A program made the position numbers and the translations under genes. A DNA stretch of 41,335 bases. Source: Planctomycetota bacterium. Its GTDB lineage: Bacteria; Planctomycetota; Phycisphaerae; UBA1845. The stretch lies in the NCBI GenBank assembly GCA_016860685.1, contig BOJX01000017.1, positions 1-41,335 of the forward strand, given 5' to 3'. Shown here piece by piece: positions 1 to 7,559 of the stretch. Below the pieces are notes generated by a model, which was given only the letters and a program-made list of their open reading frames with translations, had not been told where the DNA came from and made no database searches. How positions within the stretch are numbered: the stretch's first letter is position 1; every line of letters begins with the position of its first letter.

Positions 1-923
1 ATGCGTTCTTCAAGGCGCTGCTGTTTCTGGGCGCGGGCAGCGTGATGCATGCGATGGGCGGGGTGATCGACGTGCGGCAGTTTGGCGGTCTGCGGCGGGT
101 GCTGCCGAAGACGTGTGCGCTGGTCGTTATCGGGTCGCTGGCGTTGGCGGGATTCCCGATGCTGTCGGGGTTCTTCAGTAAGGACGAGATCCTGCATCAC
201 GCGCTGCACGTGCATCCGGTCCTGGGGATGATGGGGCTGGCGACGGCGGTGCTGACGGCGTTTTACACGTTCCGGATGGTGTTTCTGGCGTTCTCCGGTC
301 CGCAGCGTGTGCCGGAAGGGGTGCATCCGCATGAGTCCGGGGGGTGGATGATCGCGCCGATGAGCGTGCTGGCGGTCGGGGCGGTGCTCGTGGGGTATCT
401 CGGCGTGGGGTTCACCGGGAAGCCGTTTCACGCGTTTCTAGAGCCGGTCATTGCGCATACGTTTCTCGCGGCCGGTCCGAACGCGGCGGGGGCGCACGGC
501 GCGGCGGGCGAGGTCGTCGGTCATGCGGCGACCGGGGGATTCCTGGCGGAATACGGGTTGATGATTCTGTCGGGCGGGCTGTCGGTGCTGGCGATCCTGG
601 CGGCGTACGTGGTGTATGCGAAGGCGCCGTGGATGGCGGCGACGGCGCGGGCGACGTGCCCTCGGGCGCATGACGTTTTGTGGAACAAGTACCGGGTGGA
701 TGAAGCGTATGACCGGGTGATTGTGCGGCCGCTGCGAGCGCTGGGTCGGGTGTGCTTTTATCTGGATGAGTATCTCGTGGACGGGATCATCTGGGTCATC
801 TCGTTCGTTCCGCAGGCGCTGGGGTACGGGGCGCGGGGCGTGCAACGCGGGGCGCTTCAGGGGTACGGGCTGGCGATGGGCGTGGGGCTGGCGATCGTGG
901 TGACGGTGGTGTTGACGTGGTAG
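1..923 (+). CDS. nuoL: NADH-quinone oxidoreductase subunit L, C-terminal part (5' truncated by window)
   Basis: This is the largest proton-pumping membrane subunit of respiratory complex I. The reading frame is open from base 3 and gives 306 residues to a TAG at 921-923; the start lies outside the window. The visible N-terminal stretch AFFKALLFLGAGSVMHAMGG is a hallmark of NuoL. It is followed by LSGFFSKDEI, which carries the conserved lysine of the antiporter-like core, and then several hydrophobic segments. The last 100 or so residues have the spacing expected of the long lateral helix and the terminal membrane helix: a polar stretch with WNKYRVDEAYDRV, then a final hydrophobic segment of about 20 residues. 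Glycine, alanine and histidine-rich loops (GPNAAGAHGAAG and after) lie between helices. nuoM and nuoN follow on the same strand in the standard order. Identification is secure. Confidence 0.96.
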   Translation, partial: AFFKALLFLGAGSVMHAMGGVIDVRQFGGLRRVLPKTCALVVIGSLALAGFPMLSGFFSKDEILHHALHVHPVLGMMGLATAVLTAFYTFRMVFLAFSGPQRVPEGVHPHESGGWMIAPMSVLAVGAVLVGYLGVGFTGKPFHAFLEPVIAHTFLAAGPNAAGAHGAAGEVVGHAATGGFLAEYGLMILSGGLSVLAILAAYVVYAKAPWMAATARATCPRAHDVLWNKYRVDEAYDRVIVRPLRALGRVCFYLDEYLVDGIIWVISFVPQALGYGARGVQRGALQGYGLAMGVGLAIVVTVVLTW

Positions 924-925
924 GG

Positions 926-960
926 GAATGACGAATTGTGAATGTCGAATAACGAATTGT
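926..960. repeat. AT-richer GAAT(G/A)NCGAATTGT low-complexity repeat between nuoL and nuoM
   Basis: In the 129-base gap between nuoL and nuoM, near-copies of the word GAATGACGAATTGT run in tandem (926-939, then a longer version at 940-960). The composition is much less G-rich than the genes on either side. A related stretch lies at 2768-2800 inside the nuoM tail. Similar GAAT/GAATT words are, from memory, common intergenic filler in planctomycete genomes. No coding role is visible here. Confidence 0.6.
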
Positions 961-1052
961 GAGGGTGACGCGAGACCAACGTCGAGTGGAGAGGGTGGTG
1001 TTTTGCGGCGGATGCCGGTTGTCCGTGGGTCGCGGCTAACTCAGAGCGCTGA

Positions 1053-2945
1053 ATGATGTCGAGTTGGATTCTTACGTTGGTGATTTTTGCGCCGCTGGCG
1101 GGGGTGGCGGCGCTGGCGCTGATGCGCGGGGAGAACAAGCGGGCGATCGAGCGCGTGGCGCTCGGCACGTCGCTGGCGGCGTTCGTGCTGGCGGGGGCGG
1201 CGGCGGTGCTTTTCTTTCAGGACGAACCGCGGGGCGGATTCGGTCTGAAGGCGACGTACGCGTGGTTGGAGGGGGGAGCGGCGGAGGATGCGCTTTCTGG
1301 CGGGCGTGGGCCGATCGGCGGGGTCGATGTTGCCTACCGGGTCGGGGTGGACGGGATCAGCCTCTGGCTGCTGTTGTTGACGGCGTTTCTGACGCCGCTG
1401 GCGATTGCGTCGAGTTTTTCGGCGATTCAGGAGCGGGTTCGGGAGTATTACATCCTGATGCTGCTGCTGGAGACGGCGATGCTGGGCGTGTTCTGCGCGC
1501 TGGATCTGCTGCTGTTCTACATCTTCTTTGAGTTCACGCTGGTTCCGCTTTTCTTCCTGATCGGGATCTGGGGCGGGAGCGAGCGGCGGCGGGCGTCGGT
1601 GAAGTTCTTCTTGTACACGCTGGCGGGGAGCATGATCACGTTCGCCGGCGTATTGTACACGGCGTATTACGCCTACCGGAGCGGAGCGGGGGCGTTCACG
1701 CTGAATCTCGAGGAGCTGATGCGGTTGTCGCGCGCGGGGGCGTTCCCGGCGGGAGTGCAGGGGTGGATCTTCCTGTCGTTTGCGGCGGGGTTTGCGATCA
1801 AGGTTCCGCTTTTTCCGCTGCACACGTGGCTGCCGCTGGCGCATACCGAAGCGCCGACGGCGGGCAGCGTCATCCTGGCGGGCGTGCTGCTGAAGCTGGG
1901 GACTTACGGGTTCTGCCGGCTGAGCCTGCCGCTGCTGCCGGAGGCGTCGCGGGCGTTTGCTCCGGCGCTGGCGGTGCTGGCGATCATCGGGATCGTTTAC
2001 ACGGCGCTGGCGGCGTGGGTTCAGACGGACGTGAAGAAGCTGGTGGCGTATTCATCAGTGTCGCACCTGGGGTTCTGCATGCTGGGGCTCTTCAGCATGA
2101 AGCTGGCGGGGATGAACGGCGCGGTGATGTACATGATCAATCACGGACTGTCGACCGGGGCGCTGTTCCTGGTGATCGGCTGTCTTTATGAGCGGTATCA
2201 CACGCGCGAGTTCGCGAAGCTGGGCGGGCTGGCGCGGCGGATGCCGGTGATGGCGTTCTTCCTGATCGTGTTCACGCTGAGCAGCATCGGGCTGCCGGGG
2301 CTGAACGGATTCATCGGGGAATTCCTGGTGCTGCTGGGGACGGCGACGTCCGGGTCGACGATGGACGGATTGGCGCCGGGTCCGCTGGGTTTCCCGTATG
2401 CGGCGGTAGCGGCGACGGGGATCATCCTCGGAGCGGTGTACATGTTGTACATGTGCGGGCGGGTGTTGTTCGGTCCGCTGGTGGAGCCGGTGCAGGCAGG
2501 TGGGGTCGGTCACGGCGAGCGGGATGAACACGGTGATTCTTCGGGTCACGGGGGGCACCACGATGACGGTCACGGTGGCGGAGACCTGACAAGGCGCGAA
2601 GTGGCGATCCTCGCGCCGATCGCGGTGCTCTGCCTGATCCTGGGTGTGTATCCGAAACCGATGCTGGCGTCGATCCAGGCCGCGGCGGAGGCGAACGTAT
2701 TTTCGGTTGACGATCGTAGGCAGGCGGAGGGCGGAGCGGCGCCTGGGGGGTGGCGGGCCGCGCAGGGGAATGCGGAATTCGGAATGCAGAACGCTGAATT
2801 GACTTGCCACCGCGCTGAAGATCCGCGAGGGCCTGTTGTGTTCCTGGCTCCTCATTCCGCGTGTCTGCTGCCGTCGTCCGGCGTCAGCGGCGCCCTGCGG
2901 GCCGGAAGGGCCGCGTCGGTCGCGTCGACGGGAGGCGCTCAATGA
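1053..2945 (+). CDS. nuoM: NADH-quinone oxidoreductase subunit M with an unusual C-terminal tail
   Basis: Proton-pumping antiporter-like subunit of complex I. Key residues are in place: the glutamate in FFEFTLVPLFFLIGIWG, the lysine in KVPLFPLHTWLPLAHTEAP, and the KKLVAYSSVSHLGF motif. About 14 hydrophobic segments run through the protein. Between the last helices is a histidine/aspartate/glycine-rich loop (about bases 2505-2590). The final helix ends near base 2700; beyond it the frame continues for about 80 residues that do not look like NuoM. Part of this tail is encoded by a GAAT-type repeat (2768-2800). At 630 residues the protein is longer than the usual 500-550. ATG 1053 is followed directly by a second ATG at 1056; no strong ribosome site separates them. 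The TGA at 2943-2945 overlaps the nuoN ATG. Confidence 0.95.
   Translation: MMSSWILTLVIFAPLAGVAALALMRGENKRAIERVALGTSLAAFVLAGAAAVLFFQDEPRGGFGLKATYAWLEGGAAEDALSGGRGPIGGVDVAYRVGVDGISLWLLLLTAFLTPLAIASSFSAIQERVREYYILMLLLETAMLGVFCALDLLLFYIFFEFTLVPLFFLIGIWGGSERRRASVKFFLYTLAGSMITFAGVLYTAYYAYRSGAGAFTLNLEELMRLSRAGAFPAGVQGWIFLSFAAGFAIKVPLFPLHTWLPLAHTEAPTAGSVILAGVLLKLGTYGFCRLSLPLLPEASRAFAPALAVLAIIGIVYTALAAWVQTDVKKLVAYSSVSHLGFCMLGLFSMKLAGMNGAVMYMINHGLSTGALFLVIGCLYERYHTREFAKLGGLARRMPVMAFFLIVFTLSSIGLPGLNGFIGEFLVLLGTATSGSTMDGLAPGPLGFPYAAVAATGIILGAVYMLYMCGRVLFGPLVEPVQAGGVGHGERDEHGDSSGHGGHHDDGHGGGDLTRREVAILAPIAVLCLILGVYPKPMLASIQAAAEANVFSVDDRRQAEGGAAPGGWRAAQGNAEFGMQNAELTCHRAEDPRGPVVFLAPHSACLLPSSGVSGALRAGRAASVASTGGAQ
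2768..2800. repeat. GAAT/GAATTC-type repeat captured inside the nuoM 3' end
   Basis: Words GAATGCGGAATTC, GGAATGCAGAA and GCTGAATT follow each other here. In the nuoM frame they read NAEFGMQNAEL. The word pattern matches the intergenic repeat at 926-960. Its presence after the last NuoM membrane helix suggests the stop codon was lost or displaced by repeat sequence, so the tail is probably read-through filler. Confidence 0.6.
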
Positions 2946-4513
2946 CGTTCGCCGCGCTGGGGCACCTTCTTCCGGAACTGATTCTCGTGGTCGGGGCGTG
3001 CGCGCTGCTGGTGCTGGGCGTGACGCGCGCGGCGCGACGTCCGGGAATGCTGGCGGCGTCGAGCTGCGGCGTGTGTGCGGCGGCGCTGGCGGCGACGCTG
3101 TGGGCGGGCATCCCGGACGGGACGGCGGAACTTCCCGGGCTGGCGCTGTCGGGGATGACGTTTTACGTGCGCTGGCTGACGCTGCTGGTCGGGTTGCTGC
3201 TGATCCTGCTGAACTGGCGTCAGGCGGATCCCGCGGAGCAGGGGGAATACCTGTCGCTGCTGCTTTTCACGATGTTGGGCGTGTTACTGACGGCGTCGGC
3301 GTCGGACGTGGTGGTGTTGTTCTTCGCGATCGAGTTGGTGAGCGTGCCGACGTACGTGCTGGTGGCGCTGAGTCGGCGCGACGCGCGGGCGTCCGAGGCG
3401 GCGGTGAAGTACTTCTTTCTCGGGGCGTTGTCGGCGGCGCTGCTCGCATACGGGCTGGGTTTTCTTTACGGAGCGGCGGGGTCGACGTCACTTTCGGCGA
3501 TGGCGCGGGCGATCGGGTCGGGCGCGGCGGTGAGCGGTCTGGCGTTGATCGGGCTGCTGCTGGTGTTCGGCGGGTTGTCGTTCAAGATCGCGGCGGTCCC
3601 GTTTCATGCGTACGCGGCGGACGTGTATGAGGGCGCGGCGGCGCCCGTGACGGCGCTGCTGGGATTCATTCCGAAGTTCGCGGGGTTCGTGGCGCTGATC
3701 CGGGTGCTGGACGTGTTCGGATGGGCGATGTCGCCCGGCGTGTTCTGGCTGATCTGGGCGACGGCGGCGCTGACGATGACGGTCGGAAACGTCCTGGGCC
3801 TGATTCAGAAGAACGTGAAGCGGATGCTGGCGTATTCGAGCATTGCGCACAGCGGATACATGCTGGTGGCGCTGCTGGTGGGACCGCGGCTGGGCGAGGG
3901 GCCGATGAGCAACGGCGTGACGGCGCTGCTGTTTTACATGGCGGTATACGGCGTGATGAACCTCGGGGCGTTCGCCGCGCTGTCTTCGTTTCGTCGCGGC
4001 GAGGATGAAGTTGAGCGGGTGGAGGACTTGTCGGGTCTGGCGCGGTCGCAGCCGGGCGCGGCGCTGGCGCTAGGCGTTTGTCTTTTCAGTCTGATGGGTT
4101 TTCCGCCGACGGCGGGTTTTCTCGGGAAGGTGTACATCTTCAGCGGGGCGTTTTCGGTCGGGGCGGATCATGCGTATGCAGGGGGGCTGGCGGTTCTGGC
4201 GGTGATCGGCGTTCTGAACTCGGCGGTGGCGGCGGCGTACTACCTGCGGGTGGCGGCGGTGTGCTGGGTCAGCCCGGAGCGCGAGCGGCTGGCGGCGGCG
4301 TCGGGTATGTCGGGTCGGCTGGGACTGACGATCGCGGCGGTGGCGATGATCGCGTTGTTTGTGTCCCCGCAGGCGCTTCTGAGCAAGGCGCGGACGGCGT
4401 CGGAGCCGGTTCTGTCCGGAAGGGTCGCAAAAGGCGTATCCCGCCTCGGACTCGACGGCACAAGCGTCCCGTCCGACGTCTCCGCTGAAGGATACGTGGC
4501 GTTGTCGGAGTAA
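2942..4513 (+). CDS. nuoN: NADH-quinone oxidoreductase subunit N
   Basis: Third antiporter-like membrane subunit of complex I (523 residues). I chose ATG 2942 because it overlaps the nuoM stop (ATGA), has GGGAGG a few bases upstream, and gives the typical NuoN beginning MTFAALGHLLPELILVVG. The longer frame from 2861 would add 27 basic residues overlapping nuoM and is not credible. Conserved features include the FFAIELVSVPTYVLVAL glutamate helix, KIAAVPFHAYAADVYEGAA with its lysine, and the signature VKRMLAYSSIAHSGYML. About 14 hydrophobic segments are visible. The last 50 residues are a soluble tail. It is the last gene of the nuo operon in view, and hairpins lie just downstream. Confidence 0.96.
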   Translation: MTFAALGHLLPELILVVGACALLVLGVTRAARRPGMLAASSCGVCAAALAATLWAGIPDGTAELPGLALSGMTFYVRWLTLLVGLLLILLNWRQADPAEQGEYLSLLLFTMLGVLLTASASDVVVLFFAIELVSVPTYVLVALSRRDARASEAAVKYFFLGALSAALLAYGLGFLYGAAGSTSLSAMARAIGSGAAVSGLALIGLLLVFGGLSFKIAAVPFHAYAADVYEGAAAPVTALLGFIPKFAGFVALIRVLDVFGWAMSPGVFWLIWATAALTMTVGNVLGLIQKNVKRMLAYSSIAHSGYMLVALLVGPRLGEGPMSNGVTALLFYMAVYGVMNLGAFAALSSFRRGEDEVERVEDLSGLARSQPGAALALGVCLFSLMGFPPTAGFLGKVYIFSGAFSVGADHAYAGGLAVLAVIGVLNSAVAAAYYLRVAAVCWVSPERERLAAASGMSGRLGLTIAAVAMIALFVSPQALLSKARTASEPVLSGRVAKGVSRLGLDGTSVPSDVSAEGYVALSE

Positions 4514-4554
4514 GATCCGGCTTCAACACCTTTCCAGGTCGTCATTCTCAATTT

Positions 4555-4576
4555 CGTGCGTGCCGTGAAACGCACG
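4555..4576. terminator. Hairpin after nuoN (possible terminator)
   Basis: CGTGCGT at 4555-4561 pairs perfectly with ACGCACG at 4570-4576 around an 8-base loop, 41 bases after the nuoN stop. No T-run follows, so it may be a processing or Rho-assisted end rather than a classical intrinsic terminator. Confidence 0.4.
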
Positions 4577-4580
4577 TTCG

Positions 4581-4622
4581 CGCGGGGTGAAGCCTGCGAC
4601 TCCAGGGGGCGTTTCACCCGCG
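4581..4622. terminator. Second hairpin between nuoN and the WD40 remnant
   Basis: CGCGGGGTGAA (4581-4591) pairs with TTCACCCGCG (4613-4622) with one bulged G; the inner loop can itself pair GCC with GGC. It sits between the ends of two convergent genes and could serve both strands. No T-run is present. Confidence 0.4.
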
Positions 4623-4636
4623 TGAATCATGATTCA
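4623..4636. repeat. Perfect 14-bp palindrome TGAATCATGATTCA
   Basis: The 14 bases are identical to their own reverse complement. The palindrome directly abuts the hairpin at 4581-4622 and overlaps the stop codon of the leftward WD40 remnant. It could be a protein-binding site or part of the termination structure; no family was recognised. Confidence 0.45.
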
Positions 4637-5250
4637 GGGTTCAACCGGGAAGGCCTGCTGCATCACAAAGGGATTTCGGACTGTGACGAGCGTCGCGTCC
4701 ATCCGGCCGAAGGTGATGCGTCGGTCGTCGGGGGAGACCGCCACGCAAAGCACACCGGGCTGATGTCCGCTGAGCGTGTTCACGAGTTCGCCGTCGTCCA
4801 CGCGCCAATACTTGATCGTGCCGTCGCGGCTTGCGGTGAAGATCGTCGCACCGTCGAGGGTGAAGACGACGGAGAACACGTAGTCGATGTGACCGATCAG
4901 GGTGTGCAGGAGTTCTCCGTCACTGACGCGCCAGAGGCGGGCGGTGTTGTCCTGTCCCCCGGACGCGAGCAGGGTTCCGTCGGAGAGAAGGCGACGCAAT
5001 TGACGGGGCCGATGTGTCCGGCGAGCGTGGTCACCAGCGCCTCCCGAGGCTCGGCGTCGGCAAGCCAGATCTTGATCGTGTTGTCCGCGTTCGCGGAAGC
5101 GATGAGCGCGCCGTCCGGCGAGTACGCGAGGCCGGTGACGACGTTGGCGTGTCCGCCGGCCATCCAGGCGATGTTCGGACGGTCGGCGAGGACTTCGGCG
5201 GGCGAACCCGTCGCTGCAACAAGAAGCAGAACGAACTTTGCAGGGACGTT
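4634..5250 (-). pseudogene. Decayed WD40-repeat protein (frameshift, no start codon)
   Basis: Read leftward, two frames together encode four WD40 blades: GHANVVTGLAYSPDGALIAS, GHIGPVNCVAFSP, GHIDYVFSVVFTLDG and GHQPGVLCVAVSPDD, with the usual IKIW, ARLW and KYW ends. The second blade is split. Inserting one base between 4980 and 4981 restores FSPDGTLLASGGQDNTARLW, so a single-base deletion is the simplest explanation. Upstream of the blades the frame reads like a signal peptide (AKFVLLLVAATGSPAEVLA, about 5180-5240), but no ATG, GTG or TTG is in frame ahead of it. Four blades are too few for a seven-bladed propeller. It is most likely a dead, truncated copy of an exported WD40 protein; a sequencing error could explain the frameshift but not the missing start. 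Confidence 0.75.
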
Positions 5251-5423
5251 GCGACAGTTTGAAATATTTGACGTCAGCCTGTGGCGCTCTCGGAGATTTT
5301 GTTTGCCGCGAACCGGAGACCGACCCCGGCTCTTATGTCGCAGGGAGCGCCGGAACTTGCAAGACGGCTCCCCGGATCTGGCGGGCTGGGTTGTTGTCTG
5401 ACGCTCCTGCCGGGGCTGAGACG

Positions 5424-5582
5424 CTCGGAGGACTTCCGGATGATCCTTAAATGACGCTCGGGGGGGGGGTACGTCACAACCTCTCGGATAATCCTTCGGG
5501 GGGCGATGACTCGCGGACGATCTTCCGGGGGGATGAATCTCGGATCATCCTCCGAGAACGACGACTCGCAGGGGCCGCCTCG
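5424..5582. repeat. Degenerate 26-29 bp direct repeat array
   Basis: Units begin with CTCGGA or CTCGCG and share a core resembling CGGATGATCCTCCGGGGGG followed by GATGA. Unit starts are near 5424, 5457, 5483, 5510, 5539 and 5565; units three to five are 27, 29 and 26 bases long and abut without spacers. The unit at 5539-5556 is itself an inverted repeat (CTCGGA, six bases, TCCGAG). The first and last units are the most degraded. It is not a CRISPR: there are no unique spacers and the units vary. Confidence 0.65.
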
Positions 5583-5828
5583 GAATTCGTGACGGTCCGC
5601 GGCTGCGGTGAGGCGAAGTCCCTTACCGCGAGGTTTCCGCAGGATCGTAAACTCCAACGAACTCAACGCCCGGCAACCGGGGTCACGAGGGTGGCTCAGA
5701 TGCGCCGATTCAACCCGATCCGCGTCCGTTAGAGCGGTGCTGTTGCAAGCAAAGTCAAGGACAGACGGGCGCGGCCAGGATTTGAAACCGCGATCAAGTT
5801 CAGCATTATCAGGGCTGATGCTCAAGGA

Positions 5829-5899
5829 GTCCGAAATTCGGACAAGACCCAGCAGTGCTCTGCTCTGGGCAAAAGACCCGGAGGGTTGAACCCCTCGGG
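5829..5899. other. Cluster of three consecutive hairpins (candidate structured RNA or leader)
   Basis: Three stem-loops follow one another: GTCCGAAATTCGGAC (5829-5843), then CCCAGCAG with CTGCTCTGGG (5848-5869), then CCCGGAGGG with CCCCTCGGG (5877-5899). They lie 62 bases ahead of the epimerase start at 5962. The spacing between stems is 4 and 7 bases. No known riboswitch or tRNA was recognised. It may be a leader, a small RNA or a mobile-repeat remnant. Confidence 0.4.
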
Positions 5900-5961
5900 A
5901 CATGACGGTCTGACGGGTTCGGGATGCCTCCAAGGCTTCGGCAGGATTGCGGAGAGGCGTG

Positions 5962-6672
5962 ATGCATTTGACAGGACAGATCGTGAACCGCCTGACGCGC
6001 GAGCAGGTTCGGCGGGTGGATCGGCTGGCGGTGGTGAAGTACCAGATGAGCGGGCTGGTGCTGATGGAGAACGCCGGTCGCGGGGCGGCGGAGGTGATCC
6101 GCCGGGAATGCGCGGAGGCGCGGTCGGCGACGATCCTTTGCGGCGTGGGCAACAACGGCGGTGATGGGCTGGTGATCGCGCGGCACCTGCACAACGCGGG
6201 GTGGGCGGTTCGCCTGCTGGTGGCGGGCGATCCGTCGGGCATGGCGCCGGACACGGCCGCGAATTTCCGCATCACGACGGAGATGGGTCTGCCTTGCCTG
6301 GTGTCAACGGACTGGCAGCAGTGTTTCACATATCTTCAGGCCGGGACTGAGGGCGAAGTGCTCGTTGATGCGATTCTGGGCACGGGATTCACGGGGAACG
6401 TGCGGTCGCCGCTGGATCGGTTGATTCAGACGCTGGGGATGGTGCGTCCCCGGACGGTGGTGGCGATCGACGTGCCGTCGGGTCTGGACGTGGACACGGG
6501 CTTCCGGTCGAACGCGACGGTGAAGGCGGACCTCACGGTGACGTTCGTGGCGGAGAAGGTCGGGTTCATCACGGGCGAAGCGCCGCTTTTCCTGGGAAGC
6601 GTGTTCGTCGTGGACATCGGCGCGCCGAAAGAAGTGATCGCGGAAGTGCTGGCGGGAAGCCCGGGCGCGTAA
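5962..6672 (+). CDS. nnrE: NAD(P)H-hydrate epimerase (YjeF N-terminal domain)
   Basis: Cytoplasmic repair enzyme that interconverts the R and S forms of damaged, hydrated NAD(P)H so that a dehydratase can restore them. The 236 residues carry the family motifs in order: MENAGRGAAEVI, CGVGNNGGDGLVIARHL, DAILGTGFTGNVRSP, AIDVPSGLDVDTG and ADLTVTFVAEKVGF. The asparagine-rich loop and the late aspartate are those of the substrate and potassium-binding site. Only the epimerase domain is present; the ADP/ATP-dependent dehydratase domain that is often fused to it is absent and not seen elsewhere in the window. I chose ATG 5962 over the TTG at 5947 because GGAGAGG lies 4 bases upstream of it. The next gene faces the other way. 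Confidence 0.93.
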   Translation: MHLTGQIVNRLTREQVRRVDRLAVVKYQMSGLVLMENAGRGAAEVIRRECAEARSATILCGVGNNGGDGLVIARHLHNAGWAVRLLVAGDPSGMAPDTAANFRITTEMGLPCLVSTDWQQCFTYLQAGTEGEVLVDAILGTGFTGNVRSPLDRLIQTLGMVRPRTVVAIDVPSGLDVDTGFRSNATVKADLTVTFVAEKVGFITGEAPLFLGSVFVVDIGAPKEVIAEVLAGSPGA

Positions 6673-6685
6673 TCCGCCGTCGAGG

Positions 6686-7426
6686 TCAGGCGTGGACGGG
6701 TTCTGCGGTCAGATATGGTTCGAGATCGCGGGCGGGGGCGGACTTGAAGACTGGTCGGGCCGGAACGCCGACGACAGTGGTCATCGGGTCGACGTCGCGG
6801 ATGACGACGGCTCCGGCGCCGATGACCGCTTCACACCCGACGCGCAGGTTTTGAATGACCGTCGCGCCGATGCCGACAAACGCGCCGGACTCGATGATGA
6901 CACGGCCGGCGATGCGCGCTCCGGGGCAGACGTGAGTTGCCGTGCCGATCATCGACTCGTGATCGACGATGCAGCCGGTGTTCAGGATCGTCGAGTCTCC
7001 GATCTGAACGTGGCAGCACACGTGAACGCCGGCGGCGATGACGATGTTGCGTCCGAGGGAGGCGTTGCGGGCGATGTTGGCGGAGGGGTGGACGGCGTTG
7101 AGGAGGGTGAACCCGATCGCTTCGAGGCGTGACGCGAGATCTCGGCGAACGCCGTTGTTTCCGATAGCGACGACGGCGTGGCGGACTCCGCTTCGGTCGC
7201 GGATTGCCGGAAGGTCGTCGGGGCCACCGAGCACGGGTTTGCCGTCGATGCGGGTTCCGCGGAGTTGGGGGTTGGAGTCGACGAAGCCGATGACGTTGCA
7301 GGATCGGGTATTCTCGAGGATGTCAAGGACGACGCGGCCGTGTCCGCCGGCGCCGACGATGACGCAGGACGGGCGTCCGGGGTTTGCGGCTGCGGACTGA
7401 AGCTGGTGGTCGATCACGCGAGTCAT
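6686..7426 (-). CDS. NeuD/PglD-like sugar O/N-acyltransferase
   Basis: Left-handed beta-helix acyltransferase of 246 residues. The N-terminal third is the PglD-type nucleotide-sugar-binding fold (CVIVGAGGHGRVVLDIL, then GFVDSNPQLRG and AVVAIGNNGVRRDL). The rest is hexapeptide repeats of the kind seen in NeuD and PglD: NIARNASLGRNIVIAAGVHV, then INTGCIVDHESMIG-like turns with the conserved His in VDHE, ending in the usual VVGVPARPV. Such enzymes transfer acetyl from acetyl-CoA to an amino sugar or sialic-acid-like sugar for glycans or surface polysaccharide. The actual sugar cannot be read from the sequence. The stop is 13 bases from the epimerase stop (convergent). It is divergent from the EpsI-like gene, with which a surface-polysaccharide role would fit. 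Confidence 0.85.
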   Translation of the reverse strand: MTRVIDHQLQSAAANPGRPSCVIVGAGGHGRVVLDILENTRSCNVIGFVDSNPQLRGTRIDGKPVLGGPDDLPAIRDRSGVRHAVVAIGNNGVRRDLASRLEAIGFTLLNAVHPSANIARNASLGRNIVIAAGVHVCCHVQIGDSTILNTGCIVDHESMIGTATHVCPGARIAGRVIIESGAFVGIGATVIQNLRVGCEAVIGAGAVVIRDVDPMTTVVGVPARPVFKSAPARDLEPYLTAEPVHA

Positions 7427-7493
7427 CCGAATCGAGGGCGGCGTTCGCGGGGGCGTCGCGGCGAGCCGGCAACCCGATCAGGGGCATATCGGA

Positions 7494-7499
7494 TACAAT
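7494..7499 (+). promoter_or_regulatory. TACAAT -10-like element ahead of the EpsI-like gene
   Basis: TACAAT lies in the 124-base space between the divergent acetyltransferase and EpsI-like genes, 50-60 bases upstream of the latter. No convincing -35 element is found 16-18 bases before it, so the call is tentative. Confidence 0.3.
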
Positions 7500-7559
7500 C
7501 ACGGGCTGGCTGAACCTCTCCGGGGGAAACGACATGATTTCAAGTCGAATGTGCAGGTC

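Larger units (their letters stand above)
5251..5961. other. About 700 bases with no recognised gene: repeats and hairpins
   Basis: No frame here gives a protein I recognise. The long leftward frame (5274-6329) is low in recognisable motifs and runs antisense through the epimerase gene, so I treat it as spurious. The stretch holds a degenerate direct-repeat array (5424-5582), a run of ten G at 5460-5469, a hairpin cluster (5829-5899), and the ribosome binding site of the following gene (GGAGAGG, 5951-5957). Confidence 0.6.

Noticed and set aside
5424-5582. CRISPR array
   Set aside because: The units are degenerate and abut directly; there are no unique spacers and no cas genes.
5880-5946. tRNA-like fold around GGGTTCGGGATGCC
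   Set aside because: The GGTTC word is present, but no acceptor stem, anticodon arm or D arm can be drawn around it.
5274-6329. Leftward 351-codon open frame
   Set aside because: It runs antisense through the epimerase gene and the repeat/hairpin region, has no domain I recognise, and is rich in Arg/Ser/Pro as expected of shadow frames in GC-rich DNA.
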